Of a stretch of 15,086 nucleotides of DNA, positions 14,701-15,086 are shown piece after piece. The translations under genes and the position numbers were made by a program. The DNA lies in NCBI GenBank assembly GCA_026770585.1, contig MU646734.1:199369-214454 (forward strand). The letters run 5' to 3'. Each line of letters starts with the position of its first letter. Position 1 is the stretch's first letter. The notes beneath the pieces were generated by a model that made no database searches, had not been told where the DNA came from, and worked only from the letters and a program-made list of their open reading frames with translations. The stretch comes from Baffinella frigidus (Eukaryota > Cryptophyceae > Cryptomonadales > Baffinellaceae).

Positions 14701-14964
14701 GGGTCTAGGGTGTAGGGTGTAGGGTCTAGGGTCGTTTTTGGTTTCGGGTAGCTGACCCGACGAGCACGACCACCAGCACGAACATAGATAGAGAGAGTGT
14801 GAAAATCTTGGGGTGTATTTATTGGACGTGAATGGTAGTAATTTTGGACACGCCAGTATTAAATTGGGACACGACACTTTTTGGGTCTGGGGTCTGGGGT
14901 TTCGGGTTGCTGACCCGACGAGCACGACCATCAGCACGAACATGAACGTCACGATCGGCCCCCC
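5790..14964 (-). CDS. TRP-type cation channel, C-terminal half (14 exons)
   Basis: Fourteen exons read on the - strand join with consistent phase into about 337 residues to a TAA at 5790-5792: 14964-14915, 14503-14440, 13670-13603, 13256-13191, 12161-12062, 11570-11502, 10429-10364, 10007-9952, 8969-8876, 7414-7361, 7319-7212, 6990-6952, 6097-6017, 5888-5790. In order the product has a hydrophobic helix (about 4-22, S5), a pore helix and filter-like FGE (about 44-60), a second helix (about 70-95, S6), a following helix with the motif EEW (108-110) like the TRP helix, a short hydrophobic stretch with LPVP, then 200 charged residues with heptad character. TRP channels pass cations across a membrane as tetramers, and a coiled-coil tail often assembles them. 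The TRPM branch fits best because of Trp followed by MYQ and a Pro-rich hydrophobic step. The N-terminus lies beyond the window. Exon choice within duplicated pairs is uncertain. Confidence 0.75.
5900..6000 (+). repeat. TTTAGGG array in intron 13
   Basis: About twelve heptamers, mostly TTTAGGG with TTCAGGG and TTTAGAG variants. It fills most of a 128-bp intron and reads CCCTAAA in the channel's sense direction. Confidence 0.9.
6017..6097 (-). CDS. Channel exon 13, basic coiled coil
   Basis: 27 codons, phase 0 to 0, between TTGGCAG and GTCCCC. It reads ALVLRRKRAEKQDKEQ then ASLRILRLDDK, a charged helix. A SINE-like element sits immediately upstream, and its target duplication covers the acceptor. 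Confidence 0.78.
6105..6236 (+). mobile_element. SINE-like element 1, at the exon 13 acceptor
   Basis: Full-length copy of the ~130-bp family running from AGACATTCATCATG to CTTCCTCCTAC. Flanks GCGCCTGCCAA (6094-6104) and GCGCCTGTCAA (6237-6247) form an 11-bp target duplication with one mismatch. In gene orientation each duplicate holds CAG followed by GCGC, i.e. the splice acceptor. Confidence 0.75.
6248..6690. other. Channel intron 12, unique part
   Basis: No coding sense recognised. GGGGAATTGACTTTTGGCGA at about 6379 resembles GGGCGAATTGACTTTTCCCG near 9440. Confidence 0.4.
6700..6775 (-). pseudogene. Copy of exon 12 end and adjoining intron
   Basis: In gene orientation it ends CGCGCGCAG followed by GTTGTTCCCCTCACC and then GTGTCTAACAC, matching the end of exon 12 at 6952 and its intron. 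It lies downstream of the complete exon. A second, weaker copy with GCGCGCAG then GTTACG is at about 6846-6880. Confidence 0.65.
6796..6835 (-). repeat. Telomere-like heptamers, opposite orientation
   Basis: GAACCCT and AAACCCT units occur here on the + strand, the reverse of the prevailing orientation in the channel introns. Confidence 0.7.
6873..6945. repeat. 21-bp tandem repeat GTGTTGGACACACCCGGTTTG
   Basis: Three to four units next to the exon 12 donor; two more at 6702-6745. The unit contains the small palindrome GTGTTGGACACAC. Confidence 0.8.
6952..6990 (-). CDS. Channel exon 12, 39-bp micro-exon
   Basis: 13 codons, phase 0 to 0, between CTAAACCAG and GTTGTT. It reads AIMNCEALQQRAQ, which fits a coiled coil. 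Support is the bracketing splice sites, phase, and the presence of donor-containing truncated copies downstream, as for other exons here. It could also be skipped without frame change. Confidence 0.6.
6991..7203 (+). repeat. TTTAGGG array with TTTGGGG and TTAGGGG variants
   Basis: Begins immediately at the exon 12 acceptor with TTTAGGG, then drifts to TTTGGGG and TTAGGGG-like units, and ends as AGGGTTCAGGGGG. Confidence 0.85.
7212..7319 (-). CDS. Channel exon 11, coiled coil
   Basis: 36 codons, phase 0 to 0, between GCCGGCAG and GTCGCAG. It has an Arg/Ser-rich start, then SQLSEVTALRCTVEDTR and TLQKWQ with heptad spacing. Its last 33 bases and donor are identical to those of exon 10 just upstream, so the two form a tandem pair. 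Either or both could be used. Confidence 0.65.
7361..7414 (-). CDS. Channel exon 10, twin of exon 11
   Basis: 18 codons, phase 0 to 0, between CACACCAG and GTCGCAG. It reads AFRRRVHVEDTRTLQKWQ. Only 41 bp separate it from exon 11. A decayed relative of the VEDT part lies at about 7857-7885 upstream. Confidence 0.6.
7415..7640. other. Channel intron 9, 3' part, with a duplicated block
   Basis: 7416-7473 (TGTGCCCGCTCCTG, CCCCTGCCTG, CACCATCCCA, ACGTTGTCA) is repeated at 7616-7798, where a SINE-like element interrupts it. A core fragment of the CAGGGGTACC family (TACATGTATGCTGTAGGGTC then CTAGG) is at about 7578-7602. Confidence 0.65.
7641..7764 (-). mobile_element. SINE-like element 2
   Basis: Full-length copy on the - strand. 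Flanks CCCCTGTCTG (7631-7640) and CCCCTGCCTG (7765-7774) are a 10-bp target duplication with one mismatch. The unoccupied sister sequence with a single CCCCTGCCTG lies at about 7436-7445. Confidence 0.78.
7775..7928. other. Channel intron 9
   Basis: Contains AGACCAGTACTGGTCT (7832-7847), a perfect palindrome, and the decayed exon 10/11 relative at about 7857-7885. Confidence 0.45.
7929..8031. repeat. Hairpin element with 22-bp perfect ends
   Basis: GCCTACGGTATTGCCTACGG plus TA at 7929-7950 is the exact inverse of 8010-8031. The core has CCGTAGGGCCCCTGGGACC and CTAGACCCATACGG. It is related in style to the CCGTAGG elements near 1950, 12551 and 13900. Confidence 0.75.
8032..8429. other. Channel intron 9, nothing recognised
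   Basis: A 15-bp direct repeat CCACAACACCAGAAG occurs at about 8074 and 8090. TGGTACAAAA occurs twice near 8213 and 8243. No exon seen. Confidence 0.4.
8430..8543. repeat. Inverted-repeat element with CTAAGTCAACT ends
   Basis: CTAAGTCAACT (8431-8441) and AGTTGACTTAG (8533-8543) are exact inverses; GTCAACTTTCCCCTGA and TCAGGGGGAGTTGAC lie inside as a second pair. CCTGGTCTGGGACCAGG forms the central hairpin. Confidence 0.6.
8544..8875. other. Channel intron 9, 5' part
   Basis: No coding motif on either strand beyond chance frames. It runs to the GTCCCC donor of exon 9. Confidence 0.4.
8876..8969 (-). CDS. Channel exon 9
   Basis: One base plus 31 codons, phase 2 to 0, between GAACCAG and GTCCCC. 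It reads YTPFSVLPPELKQQIT then QRHREEEVHRIAALK, a hydrophobic/proline start passing into a charged helix. Two copies of its 5' part lie in the upstream intron. Confidence 0.78.
9008..9033 (-). pseudogene. Short copy of exon 9 start
   Basis: In gene orientation ATGAACCAG then GTACACGCCGTTTCCGG, i.e. acceptor plus six codons. A SINE-like fragment abuts it on the intron side. Confidence 0.65.
9034..9070 (+). mobile_element. SINE-like fragment 3
   Basis: The first ~37 bp of the family (AGAGAGATTGATAATTTATT, GCCAAACAACCGCGCAT), ending at a TGCTGC shared with exon 9, where the sequence switches into another exon 9 copy. Confidence 0.75.
9071..9119 (-). pseudogene. Copy of exon 9 start, longer
   Basis: In gene orientation AACCAG then TTACACGCCGTTTTCGGTGC and on to CTGAAGCAGC, encoding YTPFSVLPPELKQ. 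The base after AG is T instead of GT. It has no donor. Confidence 0.7.
9198..9314 (+). mobile_element. SINE-like element 4
   Basis: Nearly full-length copy. Beyond its 3' end, CCCCTGGTTCGTATACAAAG matches the exon 9 acceptor region (inverse of GAACCAG), so it too sits beside an acceptor copy. A clear target duplication is not preserved. Confidence 0.7.
9315..9540. other. Channel intron 8
   Basis: 9316-9352 duplicates 8968-9005 (intron next to exon 9). The rest shows nothing recognised apart from AGATCTATTACGAGATCT. Confidence 0.45.
9541..9588. repeat. Imperfect hairpin
   Basis: GGTGGGGTGCTATCG and CGTGATAGCCTCCCCACC form a stem with small bulges. Confidence 0.6.
9592..9650 (-). repeat. 14-bp tandem repeat GAACCTCGAAACCT
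   Basis: Four units, C-rich on the + strand, a doubled heptamer related to the CCCTAAA-type arrays. Confidence 0.85.
9651..9951. other. Channel intron 8, 5' part
   Basis: Nothing recognised. It runs to the GTGCTG donor of exon 8. TCCAAGCCAAACCGAATTCT near 9901 partly mirrors AATTCGGGTTGGCTTGGATT near 9694, giving a long-range inverted repeat. Confidence 0.45.
9952..10007 (-). CDS. Channel exon 8
   Basis: 18 codons plus two bases, phase 0 to 2, between AACGCTAG and GTGCTG. It reads AGLNMTSHSKLMKRLMNP, with Arg completed by exon 9. It is the only exon whose acceptor is TAG. The phase match with both neighbours is the main support. Confidence 0.65.
10017..10243 (+). repeat. TTTAGGG then TTTGGGG array in intron 7
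   Basis: About ten TTTAGGG units, an irregular stretch, then about six TTTGGGG units and mixed variants. The array ends close to the exon 8 acceptor. Confidence 0.9.
10364..10429 (-). CDS. Channel exon 7, coiled coil
   Basis: 22 codons, phase 0 to 0, between TGAATGCAG and GTCTTT. It reads IVMLRKHLNEDKVKLQQ then EHEKQ. It is the only complete member of an array of five copies of its start. Confidence 0.75.
10467..10494 (-). pseudogene. Exon 7 copy lacking the acceptor
   Basis: Encodes RHPNEDK and continues to GTGCGTGG, the donor-like sequence also present in the copy at 10708. Confidence 0.6.
10513..10564 (-). pseudogene. Exon 7 copy with acceptor
   Basis: After TGAATGCAG it reads IVMLRRHLNED, then diverges without a donor. 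The intron piece CAACAATTTCTTTTGAATGC is copied with it. Confidence 0.68.
10708..10755 (-). pseudogene. Exon 7 copy with acceptor and donor-like site
   Basis: After GGACTGCAG it reads IGMLRRHLNDDK. A GTGCGT donor-like site follows after 35 bases, which would break the frame (phase 2 instead of 0). Confidence 0.65.
10756..10892. other. Channel intron 6, degenerate CAACA-rich part
   Basis: Short AACAACACAT and CATAACGATC direct repeats; no exon. Confidence 0.4.
10893..10930 (-). pseudogene. Exon 7 copy behind SINE-like element 5
   Basis: After ATGCAG it reads TVMLRRAPDSAQ. The acceptor is the downstream copy of the SINE target duplication. Confidence 0.6.
10931..11059 (-). mobile_element. SINE-like element 5, perfect 13-bp target duplication
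   Basis: 129 bp on the - strand from GAGATTGATAATGTATGG to CCACCTCCTAC. TCACGGTCTGCAT at 10918-10930 and 11060-11072 is an exact duplication. In element orientation TGGCCAAACAAC near the 5' end resembles a pol III A box, and the segment near the 3' end (ATGGA-TTCTAAC-TCCAC) resembles a tRNA T-arm with B box. There are no terminal inverted repeats and no coding capacity, so a SINE-like retroposon is favoured over a MITE. The tRNA relation is tentative. Confidence 0.8.
11101..11500 (+). repeat. Heptamer array in intron 6 (mixed TTTAGGG, TTGAGGG, TTTGGGG)
   Basis: Irregular at the left, then regular TTTAGGG alternating with TTTGGGG at about 11390-11470. It reaches the donor of exon 6. Confidence 0.88.
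11502..11570 (-). CDS. Channel exon 6, post-S6 hydrophobic step
   Basis: 23 codons, phase 0 to 0, between CAAGCAG and GTACTC. It reads VTDSYMNFFYALPVPM then IPIITVP. The aromatic/proline hydrophobic stretch directly after the Trp helix resembles the corresponding region of TRPM channels. Confidence 0.75.
11590..11773 (+). repeat. TTGAGGG-only array in intron 5
   Basis: About twenty-five heptamers, nearly all TTGAGGG with periodic TTGAGAT variants spaced in multiples of seven, showing higher-order units of 21-42 bp. Confidence 0.92.
11774..12061. other. Channel intron 5, 5' part
   Basis: GTGTTAGGTTACGAGCCT (11773-11790) is shared with 3814-3831. Reading through the exon 5 donor stays open for about 44 codons, so intron retention would add an unrelated tail. 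No exon recognised. Confidence 0.45.
12062..12161 (-). CDS. Channel exon 5, end of S6 and TRP-like helix
   Basis: One base plus 33 codons, phase 2 to 0, between CCCGGCAG and GTCGCC. It reads LILMNTVFVAMITSTYEE, then TLSKSREEWMMDMYQ. Asn, the small-residue/aromatic pattern and TYEE followed by EEW are the features of the inner gate helix and TRP helix of TRP channels. It is the most diagnostic exon. Confidence 0.82.
12283..12350 (-). pseudogene. Copies of exon 5 start with acceptor
   Basis: In gene orientation ACTACCCGGCAG then GCTGGTCCTGTAGAACAC, a stop-containing copy of the exon start. The preceding intron piece GGCACTGACG is also repeated, with another partial unit at 12331-12350. Confidence 0.68.
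12351..12481 (+). mobile_element. SINE-like element 6
   Basis: Full-length copy from GAGAGATTGATAATTC to CCACCTCCTAC. Immediately beyond its 3' end is CGCCTGCCGGGTAGTC, the inverse of an exon 5 acceptor copy. A target duplication is not clear, probably because the flanks themselves are tandem repeats. Confidence 0.75.
12483..12532 (-). pseudogene. Further exon 5 acceptor copy
   Basis: Contains GACTACCCGGCAG and the GGTCCTGACGAATG-type repeat. Diverged relatives continue at about 12690-12765 and 12805-12865. Confidence 0.6.
12551..12637. repeat. Hairpin element GCCTACGGTAGGA
   Basis: Arms 12551-12583 and 12609-12637 pair (GCCTACGGTAGGA with TCCTACCGTAGGC, CTCCTACGAC with GTCGTAGGAG) around an A-rich 25-bp loop. 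It is a MITE-like palindrome of the CCGTAGG type. Confidence 0.7.
12866..13069. other. Channel intron 4, mixed repeats
   Basis: CGAATGAACACGG occurs twice and CGAATGCACACGG once. CCCTAGA heptamers at 12950-12981 run opposite to the main arrays. ACCTGGTCTGTA-ACGAG and CCAAAACGTT have partial inverse partners at 12887-12900 and 13017-13040. Confidence 0.5.
13070..13190. repeat. 18-bp tandem repeat GTTGACTTAAATCGGAGG touching a donor
   Basis: Four to five units of decreasing regularity. The last unit ends GTTGACTTAC, which in gene orientation is the exon 4 donor GTAAGTCAAC, so the donor's intron side is part of the repeat. Confidence 0.8.
13191..13256 (-). CDS. Channel exon 4, start of S6
   Basis: 66 bp, phase 2 to 2, between TAACGCAG and GTAAGT, the only textbook donor of the gene. 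It reads FLDTLNDDVSVWVFVIAM then WAL, with Met before and Gln after completed across junctions. Confidence 0.8.
13262..13330 (+). repeat. TTCAGGG/TTTAGGG array next to exon 4 acceptor
   Basis: About eight heptamers starting seven bases beyond the acceptor. Confidence 0.88.
13331..13500. repeat. T-rich tract with TTTTGGG variants
   Basis: Degenerate TTTTGGG units pass into about 40 bp of near-pure T. In the channel sense direction this is an A run inside intron 3. Confidence 0.85.
13506..13575 (+). repeat. TTTAGGG array in intron 3
   Basis: About eight heptamers, near the exon 3 donor. Confidence 0.9.
13603..13670 (-). CDS. Channel exon 3, pore helix and filter
   Basis: 22 codons plus two bases, phase 0 to 2, between TAAACCAG and GTAACC. 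It reads ALHAFCMGSWWFLRTYFQ then SFGE. The aromatic pore helix followed by FGE is where TRP channels place the selectivity filter. An acidic residue in the filter would favour cations. Confidence 0.8.
13672..13850 (+). repeat. Degenerate heptamer-like intron 2 sequence
   Basis: Begins TTTACGGTTTAGCGTTTAGA and decays into T-rich GTGTTTAGT-like units. This is the most diverged of the arrays. Confidence 0.6.
13880..13975. repeat. CCGTA-type palindromic debris
   Basis: TACCGTATCGCATACGGTG and CAATACGGTAGCACCAATACGG show several short inverted and direct repeats related to the CCGTAGG hairpins. Confidence 0.5.
14053..14208. repeat. Perfect 52-bp inverted repeat, 52-bp spacer
   Basis: 14053-14104 and 14157-14208 are exact inverses. 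The arm includes four bases of the SINE's flanking target site (GGTA), so the reverse copy was made after the element had inserted. Confidence 0.92.
14057..14289 (+). mobile_element. SINE-like element 7 with a 104-bp internal insertion
   Basis: Element halves 14057-14104 and 14209-14289 together make a normal family member. The flanks AACCTGGGGGTA at 14045-14056 and 14290-14301 are an exact 12-bp target duplication. Between the halves lie 14105-14156, mostly a reverse copy of channel exon 2 and its donor, and 14157-14208, a perfect reverse copy of 14053-14104. Confidence 0.85.
14108..14154 (+). pseudogene. Reverse copy of exon 2 end and donor
   Basis: 47 bp exactly inverse to 14434-14480. 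It carries the last 41 bases of exon 2 plus GTCCTG, but points against the gene, so it cannot be spliced as part of the channel. Confidence 0.9.
14310..14410 (-). repeat. G-rich tandem repeats that copy the exon 2 donor
   Basis: 14373-14410 and 14411-14448 are a 38-bp tandem repeat. In gene orientation both contain CCCTCAG then GTSCTGAGCCTC, so the exon 2 donor has a duplicate 38 bp downstream. Looser CTAGGACAGGCCCGCCTC units continue left. Confidence 0.8.
14440..14503 (-). CDS. Channel exon 2, end of S5 and outer loop
   Basis: One base plus 21 codons, phase 2 to 0, between AAACAG and GTCCTG. It reads FAVAIDSGSTHTECLES then SDPQ: the helix end and a polar extracellular turn before the pore helix. 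Confidence 0.72.
14514..14735 (+). repeat. TTTGGGG block then TCTAGGG block in intron 1
   Basis: About eight perfect TTTGGGG units (14540-14592), a transitional part with TTTCGGG, then about twelve TCTAGGG units (14636-14735). Each variant is locally uniform. Confidence 0.92.
14743..14785 (-). pseudogene. Copy of exon 1 end with donor
   Basis: 43 bp matching 14901-14943 with two changes. In gene orientation it encodes MFVLVVVLVG followed by GTCAGC, without acceptor. It lies downstream of exon 1. Confidence 0.8.
14786..14914. other. Channel intron 1, 5' part
   Basis: Unique AT-richer sequence (14786-14880) between the exon 1 copy and exon 1, then TCTGGGG variants. Nothing recognised. Confidence 0.4.
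14915..14964 (-). CDS. Channel exon 1 of the window, S5 helix
   Basis: 16 codons plus two bases, phase 0 to 2, between GGTCACAG and GTCAGC. It reads GGPIVTFMFVLMVVLV, clearly membrane-spanning once joined to exon 2. Earlier exons lie beyond 15086. The acceptor position within the G run is uncertain by a codon. Confidence 0.72.
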
Positions 14965-14983
14965 CTGTGACCAACACTCTCGG

Positions 14984-15086
14984 ATTTAGGGTTTAGGGTT
15001 TAGGGTTGTTGGGTTTCGGGACGGGTAGGGTAAGGCAGGGTTTCGGGTTTCGGGTTTCGGGTTTCGGGTTTCGGGTTTCGGGTTTG
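14984..15086 (+). repeat. TTTAGGG then TTTCGGG array at window end
   Basis: Three TTTAGGG units, an irregular spacer, then eight TTTCGGG units running out of the window. This is probably the next upstream intron of the channel gene. Confidence 0.9.

Noticed and set aside
10017-15086. A chromosome end (true telomere)
   Set aside because: Arrays are short, mixed in variant, interrupted by phase-consistent exons and not terminal.

Overview
The window looks like nuclear DNA of a eukaryote, probably a unicellular alga. No open frame is long enough to be a compact gene. Coding sense sits in small exons of 39 to 171 bp with AG/GT borders and matching reading phases, buried in repeats built around the heptamer TTTAGGG. 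A cryptophyte is my best guess. That rests partly on recollection that the peptide read through the CAGGGGTACC element ends (GTSLIRN) recurs in automated protein sets of such algae, and I could not check it.

Two convergent split genes can be rebuilt. On the + strand, exons 1095-1181 and 2552-2722 join in phase 0 and give the acetyl-CoA-binding motif and C-terminus of a GNAT-family acetyltransferase; its 5' part lies left of the window. On the - strand, fourteen small exons between 14964 and 5790 join with continuous phase into about 337 residues. These read S5 helix, pore loop with FGE, S6, a TRP-helix-like segment with Trp, then charged coiled-coil, ending at TAA. I read this as the C-terminal half of a TRP-type (most TRPM-like) cation channel. 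Its 5' part lies right of the window. No functional link between the two genes is apparent.

Layout: 1-2722 GNAT 3' part with an A/T-rich hairpin, truncated copies of both GNAT exons, CT microsatellites and hairpin elements. 2723-5789 intergenic: palindromic mobile elements (CAGGGGTACC-ended and CTTAAGTGGCC-ended families) and minisatellites. 5790-14964 channel gene, with introns of 41 bp to about 1.5 kb holding telomere-like heptamer arrays, a roughly 130-bp SINE-like family (seven copies or fragments), hairpins and truncated exon copies. 14965-15086 more heptamer array.

The most striking pattern is architectural. Many exons have truncated copies that include one splice site: 5' pieces with an acceptor lie upstream and 3' pieces with a donor lie downstream. 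The SINE-like element repeatedly sits on or beside 3' splice sites, and its target duplications there copy the acceptor. Two empty/filled site pairs inside the window document insertion of a palindromic element at TA and of one SINE-like copy. Everything is read by eye; exon borders need transcript support.
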